From Candidatus Nitrososphaera gargensis Ga9.2 (GTDB lineage: Archaea > Thermoproteota > Nitrososphaeria > Nitrososphaerales > Nitrososphaeraceae): a stretch of DNA of 64,000 nucleotides. This document shows positions 53,805 to 60,849 of this stretch, piece by piece. A program made the position numbers and the translations under genes. The stretch lies in NCBI RefSeq assembly GCF_000303155.1, contig NC_018719.1, positions 2,604,001-2,668,000 on the forward strand. Reading direction: 5' to 3'. Below the pieces are notes generated by a model. The model did not search any database. It was not told where the DNA came from and saw only the letters and a list, made by a program, of their open reading frames with translations. How positions within the stretch are numbered: position 1 is the stretch's first letter; each line of letters starts with the position of its first letter.

Positions 53805-54197
53805 TTACCAACTTTCTACAACCAAACCCGGCACCCTCTCAAAGTGCTTGACATTTCTTGTCAGCAGTATTTGTTTATTGGCAAGTGCGATGCTGGCGAT
53901 AAAGAGATCGAGCTCTCCAATTGAATTAGACTTTGTCTGTTCAGCAAGCTCTGCCCATGTCCTTGCAGATTCATAATCAAGATTTAGGATAGAAAATTTT
54001 GACAGGTCGTTCTTGGTATCAGCAAGCGCTCTTGCTCTATCTTTTGCCCTGTAGGCTCCATAATAAAGCTCGGCCACGGTTATGGCAGTAGTGAAGAATG
54101 TGTTTTCACCCCTATCTTCCAGTTCTTGCAGTTTGTCAAACGCTTTCTGACTGCCTCTGCCAAGATCAATGATAAAGTCCGTATCTACACAGACCAT
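53805..54197 (-). CDS. vapC: PIN-domain toxin, VapC type
   Basis: 130 residues from ATG 54197. The acidic catalytic residues of PIN domains are visible: VDTDFIID near residues 4-11, TVAELYYG and SIGELDLFIASIAL with a last TRNVKHF. VapC toxins are RNases. Only a short antitoxin-like fragment precedes it (54200-54280), so the toxin may be orphaned or harmless. Intact. Confidence 0.82.
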   Translation of the reverse strand: MVCVDTDFIIDLGRGSQKAFDKLQELEDRGENTFFTTAITVAELYYGAYRAKDRARALADTKNDLSKFSILNLDYESARTWAELAEQTKSNSIGELDLFIASIALANKQILLTRNVKHFERVPGLVVESW

Positions 54198-54199
54198 AT

Positions 54200-54280
54200 T
54201 TAGAGGTCAACAACCTTTCTGGTTTTGAAATTCTTACGTAGCTTTCTGCTTGCTTCTTCGATCAGGAAGCGAGGTAGAAA
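54200..54280 (-). pseudogene. antitoxin remnant upstream of vapC
   Basis: RFLIEEASRKLRKNFKTRKV is open from a stop near 54283 to TAA 54200-54202, 2 bases before the vapC ATG. It has no start codon. An upstream piece in another frame (VISTSLPD) resembles the strand of a VapB N-terminus, so one indel may have split the gene. Confidence 0.45.
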
Positions 54281-54330
54281 TTACGTAATTTCCAGCTTAC
54301 TCTCTTTATTGGCTTGACACATCCTTTTAT

Positions 54331-54371
54331 CCCGCGATAGCGGGACGAGATAGGAATGTTGCCCTATCTCG
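54331..54371 (-). terminator. two hairpins 3' of the RTX-like gene
   Basis: CCCGC-GATA-GCGGG (54331-54344) and CGAGATAGG...CCTATCTCG (54346-54371), both perfect stems, immediately after the stop of the leftward gene at 54375. A transcription end or mRNA-protecting structure is likely. Confidence 0.55.
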
Positions 54372-54374
54372 ATA

Positions 54375-55067
54375 CTAGTAGTTCTCACAGTCGCTTGACT
54401 TCCAGTCACCTTCAGCCGGGTTATAGTCAGTAATTGTGTCTATGCCGTCGCCGCAATAGAACCTGTCTGCTCCAGTGTTAGAGTCAGGCCCATCGCCAGT
54501 CAGTATGTCATTGCCGCCGCTGCCACGCAATATGTCGTTGCCATCCCACCCGATGATTTCGTCATTGCCAGCGCCACCATTGAGTCTGTCATCGCCCAGT
54601 CTGCCATTGATCCAATCGTCGTCAGAGCCGCCGTATATGGTGTCGGCGTATTTCGAGCCATCGAGGTTGTCATTGCCAGCGCCACCATATATCAGGGCAC
54701 TGCCAATGTCGTGAATCTTGTCGTTGCCAGAGTTACCATAGACAACATCGTACCCATAGCCCGTAACGATCTCGTCATCGCCCGACCCGCCATATATCCG
54801 GCTATCTCCGCCGGGACCTTCTGTTATCTGGTCATTGCCGCTGCCCCCGTAGACGATATCATTTCCCTGATTTGCATATATGGTATCGTCACCGCCGTAG
54901 CCGTAAATTGTATCGCCTTCTGCCGTGTCGTATAGCGTATCGCTTGCCGATGTCCCATAGACAGTTGTTGCGGCCAACACCATCGCCGTCGTCGATGGAA
55001 CGGCAAGAAGCAGTGCCATAATTCCCATCACGAAAACTTTGGACTTTATGTCAAAATTTGGTGTCAT
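54375..55067 (-). CDS. RTX-like calcium-repeat secreted protein
   Basis: The ATG at 55067 (MTPNFDIKSKVFVMGIM) is preferred over a GTG upstream. 230 residues: Sec signal (about 10-32), then a chain of GG-x-G-x-D-x nonapeptide-like repeats (GYGGDDTIYANQGND, YGGSGDDEIVTG, NGGAGNDEIIGWDGND) that form a calcium-binding beta-roll, and a conserved tail FYCGDGIDTITDYNPAEGD with terminal DCENY. Such repeats occur in bacterial RTX proteins. Here it is intact, unlike its relative at 43212. Extracellular role unknown. Confidence 0.8.
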   Translation of the reverse strand: MTPNFDIKSKVFVMGIMALLLAVPSTTAMVLAATTVYGTSASDTLYDTAEGDTIYGYGGDDTIYANQGNDIVYGGSGNDQITEGPGGDSRIYGGSGDDEIVTGYGYDVVYGNSGNDKIHDIGSALIYGGAGNDNLDGSKYADTIYGGSDDDWINGRLGDDRLNGGAGNDEIIGWDGNDILRGSGGNDILTGDGPDSNTGADRFYCGDGIDTITDYNPAEGDWKSSDCENY

Positions 55068-55229
55068 GTTCCAGAGATTCACGCGGAATATTTACGTTGA
55101 TTGGAGCACTAACCAGTGTCAAAATGGATAGAAGATTTTACAATATTATTATGACAATCCTTGTACTTGATACTTTAGACTACTGTGTATATATAGATAA
55201 TTTATGCTCAAATTGCTCATCAATGAGTG

Positions 55230-55463
55230 CTTGACGTATTATTGATGCTAGCCATTTATGGATGGGTTTCAATTAGCCAAAGAGATGTGGCAGATTGACA
55301 ATGAAGCAAAAGTTGCTTCTTGACAGCCTATGCAAAATATGGAAACGAGGCTACTAGCATGTTTCCAAGACTTCGTGACTATTGCTCGCTTTGCTTTATC
55401 CAAAAGTCTAATGGCATAAGTGATTTGGTCAGATTTATCAGGCAGAGATTGTCAACAACATAA
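55230..55463 (+). pseudogene. response regulator remnant
   Basis: PFMDGFQLAKEMWQIDNEAK, then, after one frame change near 55322, FLTAYAKYGNEATSMFPRL and ISDLVRFIRQRLSTT. These match the middle and end of the receiver proteins here (CFFTAF, FPT-x-x-x-C-CFI). The N-terminal half, with the phospho-acceptor Asp, is not readable. It lies 31 bp from the intact receiver gene at 55494, tail to tail. Confidence 0.65.
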
Positions 55464-55493
55464 TAGACAATTTCAATTTCCAAGCCTAAAAGA

Positions 55494-55907
55494 CTAGATC
55501 AAGTTTTGTTTTCTTATCTTTTTTCCCTCTGAAGAATAGTAGATTTCTTTGATCATTTCGGCAACGATAGATGGTCTAAAGGGCTTCTTTACTATCGTGT
55601 CTACGGGCAACGAAGGAAAAACTATTTCAAATTCCTTCTTGTCCACCTCAAACGCAGTCATCATTATCACCTTCATTTCTGGCCGCAATTCCTTCAATGT
55701 TCTGACAAGCTGAAAGCCATTCATTTTTGGCATCCTGATATCTGACAGGAGTAGTCTGCAATCCTTGCAGCCTTCTTCTCGTATATGATTAATAGCTTCA
55801 ATAGGATCGGTGAATGAATGTACGGTAAAGCCTGCGCGCCGCAAGGCCGAGAAGGTTGATGTAATGATATCAGATTCATCATCAACCAGAAGAACACTAG
55901 GGGACAT
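55494..55907 (-). CDS. response regulator, receiver domain only
   Basis: 137 residues from ATG 55907. D9/D10 in LLVDDES, phospho-acceptor D56 in LLSDIRMPKMNG, T84 in MMTAF and K107 in IVKKPF: all receiver residues present. No output domain. No kinase gene is adjacent, so its partner is elsewhere. Confidence 0.88.
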   Translation of the reverse strand: MSPSVLLVDDESDIITSTFSALRRAGFTVHSFTDPIEAINHIREEGCKDCRLLLSDIRMPKMNGFQLVRTLKELRPEMKVIMMTAFEVDKKEFEIVFPSLPVDTIVKKPFRPSIVAEMIKEIYYSSEGKKIRKQNLI

Positions 55908-56048
55908 GCATCTTTAATGTTACCGTGATATAAAAGCCTATAGATTGGCCCTCTAGACTTGGGCCAATCTAGCTAGATATGATATATTTAGTTTTTCAGC
56001 ACACAGGCTTTGTGTAATAAATGACTTCTGTATAGAAAGGCGCTCAGT

Positions 56049-56138
56049 TGTTTAAGAAGTATGGGCTGTTTAATTACTCTCATTTTGTTTAAAAAGTCAG
56101 TTTGTTTAAAAAGCAACATTTGTTTAGAAAATGTCAAC
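56049..56138 (+). repeat. array of ~18-nt TGTTTAAAAAGTC-like repeats, array 1
   Basis: Five units begin with TGTTTA (56049, 56067, 56086, 56103, 56121), at 18, 19, 17 and 18 bases. The third and fourth read TGTTTAAAAAG. The array lies in intergenic DNA upstream of the operon at 56408. It matches the array at 60259. Confidence 0.7.
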
Positions 56139-56151
56139 TGCTTCGGCCATT

Positions 56152-56309
56152 CTATTCGCCGTCTTCAGCCTCCTCTTCATGTTCATCGGTCTCCAGTTCA
56201 AGCTCCTTGATGGAGAACCCTAATTCTTTGGCTTTGCCAAGTCCAACATCTTCTGCATCACCAGAATCTCATCGATCTCTTTTGTCGCAAGTTCCAATTC
56301 TATTTCCAT
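56152..56309 (-). pseudogene. small acidic protein with one frameshift
   Basis: ATG 56309 reads MEIELELATKEIDEILVM and LDLAK, then TAG after AKPKN. One base out, KELGFSIKELELETDEHEEE continues to a stop at 56152. 158 nt (not a multiple of three). The acidic C-terminus and matching helix pattern support a single short protein. Confidence 0.5.
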
Positions 56310-56407
56310 GCAATAATGAGCGGTATCTTGAGAGTATAAGCAATAGGTTTGCAAGGTATGGCAAGGCAAATGTCTTGGTTATCTTGTGCAGCTCATAATC
56401 TCCAAAC

Positions 56408-56557
56408 ATGGTATCGGAAATAGAAGCAATCGGATGGACGGCGCTTGGATTTGGAGCGACTTTTCTTGCTCTGAACGTAGCTCACAAGGAGAAGCGCATG
56501 CGCAGGCTGTTTGCAGGCATAAATGAAAGGAAGCAGGAGGATGTCCTGACAGCATGA
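56408..56557 (+). CDS. 49-aa single-helix membrane protein
   Basis: ATG 56408 to TGA 56557. MVSEIEAIGWTALGFGATF continues with LALNVAHKEKRMRRLF: one hydrophobic helix followed by a positive face. It overlaps the next gene by ATGA, so both are co-translated. Confidence 0.6.
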   Translation: MVSEIEAIGWTALGFGATFLALNVAHKEKRMRRLFAGINERKQEDVLTA

Positions 56558-57111
56558 CCTCTGGCAAGTTTTTCAACAAAGGGGTCATGGCTCTGGACGC
56601 TCCCCATATAGGATACGTAGTGCGAGAAACCAAGGACAAGATCGTAATCTTTGGCGACGGCGACGAGAGATACGACGTATTAAAGTCAGAAATACAGATG
56701 GTCAGCAGAAATGTGTTGATCGGGCTCCCATTTCATGAAATCGTAAGGCGCTACAAGAAGAGCAGAAGCCATCCGCTTCCGATTAGCAAGCCAGCAGCGA
56801 AATGGGTCTTTACGCACGATGTTGACTTGGCGACATACGAAAAGAAGTACCCGAAATCGCTCTTTAACAAGGGTGTCAGAACAAAAGACGAAGAGCATGT
56901 TGGCCATGTGATGAAGGAAACCGACAAGAAAATAGTGGTATGGGGACACTATGACTGGCGATTTGACGTGCCTAAGAGCAAGATAGTTGCAGTGGGACGC
57001 AATGTCATACTAGACATGGAATACTCGGAGATATTCAAGTACAAGGTAGACAGAAATTCGCCTTTGCCAACAGGAGAGCCAGTAGCTTCACTAGCGGCGG
57101 AACAAGGCTAA
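56554..57111 (+). CDS. two-domain PRC-barrel-like protein
   Basis: 185 residues with an internal repeat: residues about 3-75 (KFFNKGVMALDAPHIGYVVRE, FGDGDERYDVLKSEI, NVLIGLPFHEIVRRYK) and about 100-175 (SLFNKGVRTKDEEHVGHVMKE, WGHYDWRFDVPKSKI, NVILDMEYSEIFKYK). The two copies match in order and spacing. The domain resembles the PRC-barrel/DUF2171-type proteins at 8317 and 24068. Co-transcribed with the tiny membrane protein before it. Function unknown. Confidence 0.7.
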   Translation: MTSGKFFNKGVMALDAPHIGYVVRETKDKIVIFGDGDERYDVLKSEIQMVSRNVLIGLPFHEIVRRYKKSRSHPLPISKPAAKWVFTHDVDLATYEKKYPKSLFNKGVRTKDEEHVGHVMKETDKKIVVWGHYDWRFDVPKSKIVAVGRNVILDMEYSEIFKYKVDRNSPLPTGEPVASLAAEQG

Positions 57112-57127
57112 TTTTTGTTGATGCAAA

Positions 57128-57335
57128 ATGGCAATCCAACACACTATTCAGAGTCGGCACCTTCTTGCGGTGATCGCAGGAATCATCGGCATAGTGCTTT
57201 TCTGGCGTGGAATATGGGAGCTTTCAGAAAAGATTTTTTTCTCCAGAGTGGAGCCTTGTCCTTGGATTGGGTCTATTGGCAATAGTCGCATTGATTGAAA
57301 GAAAAATGCTGTACAAATTTCTGGGTGCAGTATAG
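57128..57335 (+). pseudogene. two-helix membrane protein with a frameshift in a T run
   Basis: ATG 57128 gives MAIQHTIQSRHLLAVIAGII, IVLFWRGIWELSEKIF, then loses the frame in a run of seven T near 57225. One base fewer continues SPEWSLVLGLGLLAIVALIE and KMLYKFLGAV to a stop at 57335. 208 nt, one more than a multiple of three. A homopolymer error is a strong alternative. Confidence 0.55.
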
Positions 57336-57352
57336 CATCCCTAAAAGCAGCG

Positions 57353-57835
57353 CTAATTTTTATTCACAAGCATCACAGGACACGACGATTTTTCCGATAC
57401 TACCCGAGACACGCTTCCCATCGCCTTTACGATTCTTCCTATGCCAGTAGCTCCCGCCCGACCCATTACGATCAGATCGACAGTTTCCTCTTTTGCAACC
57501 TCTAGAATTTTTTCAGCGGGAGAGCCTGTGACTATCTTTGTTGCGATTGGGTGCTGCAATCGGTATTTCTTTACTAAATCTTGGAGTCTCTTTGCCATTT
57601 CGATTTTCATCTCTTGATGTACCTCCTTCAAGAATGCGGCCATCGTAGTGGTTTCACCCGTCTTTGTTGACCTCGCAGTGCCAAGGTACATTGCGGGCAC
57701 TGGAAGCACGGGAACCACATGGAGAACGATTATCTGGGTGTTCTTGACCTCATCCGCATACTGTGCTGCAATCTCAAGCGCTCTTTTTGAATAGGCAGAT
57801 TCGTCATACGGTACCAGGATTTTCTTGAAAACCAA
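57353..57835 (-). CDS. universal stress protein
   Basis: 160 residues, TTG start at 57835 (family start LVFKKILVPYDES). USP nucleotide site GRAGATGIGRIVKAMGSVSR, typical G-x2-G-x9-G-(S/T), and the C-terminal strand SSCPVMLV. An internal helix insertion (TGETTTMAAFLKEVHQEM) is somewhat long. Binds ATP in many family members; role is general stress. Divergent from TerC by 117 bp. Confidence 0.88.
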   Translation of the reverse strand: MVFKKILVPYDESAYSKRALEIAAQYADEVKNTQIIVLHVVPVLPVPAMYLGTARSTKTGETTTMAAFLKEVHQEMKIEMAKRLQDLVKKYRLQHPIATKIVTGSPAEKILEVAKEETVDLIVMGRAGATGIGRIVKAMGSVSRVVSEKSSCPVMLVNKN

Positions 57836-57952
57836 TTTTCCTCTGTATCTGGTAAACTCAGTTTCTCATTTAACGTTCTAGTTTGCCCTGCCATACGTTG
57901 CAAACTGCCGGCTGATATACTCTCCAGGATAGAGGAAAAGACGAAAAGTGAG

Positions 57953-58999
57953 ATGGAATCATTACCAGCACTGTACGGCAACGGCATAACACTATGGATA
58001 GTTTTCGCAGTTTCAGTCGGACTTGCCATTGCAATAGACTTGGGACTTACCGGGAAGGTTAGAAAGCTCCTCTCAAAACAGAAGGATGAGAAAAGCGACT
58101 CATCGCCAAGTGAAGAAAAGCAGCCATTCAAGCAAGCCCTGATGTGGACTATTGTCTGGATCGGAATGGCTGGAGCGTTTGCAGTTCTTGTCTATGTAAG
58201 CTTGGGCTATGACAAGATGCTAGAGTTTGTCACAGGCTACACGCTTGAAAAGTCGCTGAGTGTAGACAACATGTTTGTCTTTCTCCTGATATTCACAACC
58301 CTTGCGATACCACACGCTTTCCAGCATAAGGTTTTGACTGTAGGTATTTTGAGTGCCATAGCAATGAGAATACCTCTAATACTAGTCGGCGTTTCGCTTC
58401 TTGAAAGCTTCCACTGGATGGTCTATGTGTTTGGAGGGTTGCTTGTGCTCACTGCGGTAAAGATGCTTCTTCAAAAGAAGGACAAGAAGATTGAGGTAGA
58501 GAAGAACATTGCCGTCAGGATGCTGCGCAAGGTCGTGCCTGTTACCACGGAGCTGAACGGCGACAAGTTCTTTACGAAAAAGAACGGTATACTGTTTGCA
58601 ACGCCACTATTGGTAGCTCTGGTAATGGTAGAGATGACTGACTTGGTATTTGCAATAGACTCTATACCAGCAATCTTGGCGATAACTTCAGATCCGTTTA
58701 TAGTAATAACATCAAACATATTTGCAATACTAGGCCTGAGGAGCCTGTACTTCTTACTGGCTGGCATGATGGAAAAGTTCCACTACCTGAAGCCCGCTCT
58801 TGTGGCACTACTGCTCTTCGTGGGCTTTAAAATGATAGCAGTGGACTATGTAAAAGTGCCAATCGCAATATCGCTTGCAGTGATTGGCGGAATACTTGGT
58901 ATTGCGATTGGGCTATCTTACCTAAAAGCAAAGAGGCAATACAATCATCAGGAGAAAAGTGCAATTGAAAGGGCGACAAGAGAGGATGCAAAGCAATGA
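57953..58999 (+). CDS. TerC-family membrane protein
   Basis: 348 residues with about eight helices and a charged loop (QKDEKSDSSPSEEKQPF). Recognised by YTLEKSLSVDNMFVFLLIF, VEMTDLVFAIDSIPAILAI (acidic residues in a helix) and ALVALLLFVGFKMIAVDYV. TerC/Alx proteins handle metal ions, chiefly manganese, in other prokaryotes. It overlaps the next small gene by ATGA. Confidence 0.88.
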   Translation: MESLPALYGNGITLWIVFAVSVGLAIAIDLGLTGKVRKLLSKQKDEKSDSSPSEEKQPFKQALMWTIVWIGMAGAFAVLVYVSLGYDKMLEFVTGYTLEKSLSVDNMFVFLLIFTTLAIPHAFQHKVLTVGILSAIAMRIPLILVGVSLLESFHWMVYVFGGLLVLTAVKMLLQKKDKKIEVEKNIAVRMLRKVVPVTTELNGDKFFTKKNGILFATPLLVALVMVEMTDLVFAIDSIPAILAITSDPFIVITSNIFAILGLRSLYFLLAGMMEKFHYLKPALVALLLFVGFKMIAVDYVKVPIAISLAVIGGILGIAIGLSYLKAKRQYNHQEKSAIERATREDAKQ

Positions 59000-59190
59000 A
59001 CCAAGTGTATCAAGAAGTAAATAGAACGAATGAACGGAAGGTCAAACAGCAAACTGCACATTTCCTTTTGTGTAGGAAGTGTTTTTGGTGCGCCTCATTG
59101 ATCGCACCCGATCACAAAAGGTATGAATGTCCGTGCTGCAACTGCGAAGCAGGAATTATCCCCCTTTTTTCTTCCGATACGGCGATGTAA
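58996..59190 (+). CDS. 64-aa zinc-ribbon protein coupled to TerC
   Basis: ATG 58996 overlaps the TerC stop, so it is co-translated. HFLLCRKCFWCASLIAPDH and ECPCCNCEAGI carry two Cys-x2-Cys pairs, like the protein at 2-322 (HFLFCDQCYWSAS). A zinc ribbon next to a metal-transport gene may sense or bind metal; inferred from position. Confidence 0.7.
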   Translation: MNQVYQEVNRTNERKVKQQTAHFLLCRKCFWCASLIAPDHKRYECPCCNCEAGIIPLFSSDTAM

Positions 59191-59198
59191 GACAAAGA

Positions 59199-59588
59199 CT
59201 AGGCGAGATGTTCGGTATCCACCATAAATGACAATGTTGTGTCAGTGACGGTAAAGTCCACCCTTTTTAGACCAAAATCCTCAAACAGTGATTCATACTG
59301 TTCCTTTAGATACACCGACCACTTTCTACCCATCTCATGTTGAATCGTATATGCTTGCTTTGAAAAGTTAACCTCGTGCCTGTACGGATAACCTGCTATT
59401 CTGATCCAAGTTTCTATTACATCAAGCGCAGATGTGATATTGTATTCGTTACGCAGCATCAAGACGAAATCACGGGTTTCTTTCTTTGCAATGTACTCTG
59501 CAATTTTTGCTAGCATTGAAGCGAAATCTGAGGGAAGAGCAAACGGATTGGGGAATATTGGTATCAAAGGTCTTTCCAAGCAACGCAC
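59199..59588 (-). CDS. hypothetical protein, GTG start
   Basis: 129 residues from GTG 59588; an ATG at 59516 would give a shorter, better-spaced product because the divergent gene starts at 59600. Helix/strand mix: KKETRDFVLMLRNEYNITSAL, WIRIAGYPYRHEVNFSKQAY, TVTDTTLSFMVDTEH. No metal or membrane segment. Not recognised; it pairs with the divergent 59600 gene. Confidence 0.55.
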   Translation of the reverse strand: MRCLERPLIPIFPNPFALPSDFASMLAKIAEYIAKKETRDFVLMLRNEYNITSALDVIETWIRIAGYPYRHEVNFSKQAYTIQHEMGRKWSVYLKEQYESLFEDFGLKRVDFTVTDTTLSFMVDTEHLA

Positions 59589-59599
59589 TTAATGACAAG

Positions 59600-59983
59600 A
59601 TGTACATTGATACAAGCGGAATATTGGTTGTCAAGACAGATTATGCGTCTGCGGCATACTTGGGGCTGAGACATGCTGTGATACATCAGTTCCAAGTTCA
59701 ATCTCGGCTGAATACTCAGCAGGAAAGAGAAGGCGCACATGATCAGATTCTTGGTGTATTGAAGGATTGGATGCAAGGGAACAAGCTAAAGGATGTGTTT
59801 GCCAAAATAGACGAGGCGAGAAAGGCGACTATAGAAACAGAAGACCTGCTGCAAAAGCTCCAGACGTATAATGAGAGGACAGTAAAGAGTTCGAGAGAGT
59901 TTCAGATTAAGATTAGGGGCTGGCTTCAGGAATCAACTCAGATTCTTGGTGAGTTACAAGAAAAACTCCCCCTTGACTCGTAG
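59600..59983 (+). CDS. hypothetical helical protein
   Basis: The ATG at 59600 (MYIDTSGILVVKTDYASAA) gives 127 residues; longer frames overlap the opposite gene. After a short strand part it is helical: LRHAVIHQFQVQSRLNTQQE, GVLKDWMQGNKLKDVFAKID and a coiled end. Not recognised. Confidence 0.5.
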   Translation: MYIDTSGILVVKTDYASAAYLGLRHAVIHQFQVQSRLNTQQEREGAHDQILGVLKDWMQGNKLKDVFAKIDEARKATIETEDLLQKLQTYNERTVKSSREFQIKIRGWLQESTQILGELQEKLPLDS

Positions 59984-60076
59984 GCTTGCAACTACTATTC
60001 TTTTGTTCAAGCCATTTTGATCTGGTAGATATTGGTACAGTTAAAATGAAGTGTATGGATATAGTTTCCCGAGGGT

Positions 60077-60234
60077 AGGGTTCCAAGCCCTGCACTTGAT
60101 CGCCAATAATAGACAAGTGTGAGAATCGCACCTCCAAGCATCATTAGATGCTGGCAAGCACTCGACAGCATCATGGCAGTGATGCAGTTGCCCCGTAACC
60201 AGTCGGGTAGTTCTCCCCTCTTATGATATAAGAG
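60077..60234 (+). ncRNA. hairpin-rich intergenic region, candidate structured RNA
   Basis: Five perfect or near-perfect hairpins follow one another: AGGG-7-CCCT (60077-60091), CACTTG-15-CAAGTG (60093-60119), GCATC-ATTA-GATGC (60138-60151), GCATCA-6-TGATGC (60168-60185) and CTCTTAT-GAT-ATAAGAG (60218-60234). No coding frame is present. It begins about 95 bp after the 59600 gene and ends 25 bp before the second TGTTTA repeat array. No known RNA family is recognised; it is only a candidate. Confidence 0.4.
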
Positions 60235-60258
60235 AAGTTACTTTGAAACCTGAGAGTT

Positions 60259-60369
60259 TGTTTAGAAAGTCGCTTCTGTTTAGAATGTGCTAGTGTTTAC
60301 CAAGTCAGCGTCTGTTTAAAAAGTCGATTTTGTTTAAAAAGTCAGCGTCTTGTTAGATTAGTATCGACA
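60259..60369 (+). repeat. array of ~18-nt TGTTTAAAAAGTC-like repeats, array 2
   Basis: Units begin TGTTTA at 60259, 60277, 60294, 60313 and 60331, followed by TGTTAG at 60351, so spacings are 18, 17, 19, 18 and 20 bases. The last two units (TGTTTAAAAAGTC) are the best preserved. A reverse-orientation copy (TTTTAAACAAA) lies at about 60379-60389. Confidence 0.7.
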
Positions 60370-60656
60370 CCTACCGAGTTTTTAAACAAAGCCCAGCACA
60401 CACTTATGATGGTAGTAGTAAAAACCGTCCTTCCTGAACGCTTGTTTACCATCTTATCGCTATCAAGTATTTGTTGCATACAATGGTAACGCAATCCGCC
60501 TTGCCTTATCTTGACGTTGCGCATTACATGCTTCCAAACATGATCTCGTCTACCGTGTAGATCTCTAATGTCATAAAAACAAGAATCTATATATACATAT
60601 ATACTGCCGACGACTTTTAAGGCAGTCTTACCAAAGTTCCTGCACAGAAGCGGCAA
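60342..60656 (-). CDS. uncertain 104-aa frame in the repeat region
   Basis: RDLHGRRDHVWKHVMRNVKI, RQGGLRYHCMQQILDSDKMV has protein-like composition, but the C-terminal end (FKNSV) reads through a repeat unit and there is no neighbour or good ribosome site. It may be a chance frame. Reported with low confidence only. Confidence 0.25.
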   Translation of the reverse strand: MPLLCRNFGKTALKVVGSIYVYIDSCFYDIRDLHGRRDHVWKHVMRNVKIRQGGLRYHCMQQILDSDKMVNKRSGRTVFTTTIISVCWALFKNSVGVDTNLTRR

Positions 60657-60726
60657 AACATCATTTGATTCTAGGAAGCAATGGCAATTCTTCCTTCAAT
60701 CTTTCCGACGAGTCACTTGCTACGTA

Positions 60727-60843
60727 CTATTTCATCAATGCGTTCAAGATTGTGGCGAGTATCGCTTCCCCTTCAATATTGTATACCAGCTTTAAAGTAT
60801 TGAGCAGTAGCGAAGTGCTTTCTGATCCGATGCTGTCTTGCAA
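60727..60843 (-). CDS. truncated relative of the 450-701 protein
   Basis: TTG 60843 to TAG 60727, 38 residues, LQDSIGSESTSLLLNTLKLV continuing YNIEGEAILATILNA. It resembles the core of the 83-residue protein (ETSELVFRTLKLVYHIDEDTI) but stops early. No ATG. Either a fragment or a chance match. Confidence 0.3.
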   Translation of the reverse strand: MQDSIGSESTSLLLNTLKLVYNIEGEAILATILNALMK

Positions 60844-60849
60844 AGCCTT

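Noticed and set aside
60077-60140. Clover-like fold of the hairpin region as a tRNA
   Set aside because: The T loop and acceptor arms do not match tRNA consensus and the stems have wrong spacing.
56049-60369. The TGTTTA arrays as CRISPR arrays
   Set aside because: Units are only about 18 bases, with no spacer between them and no cas genes in the window.
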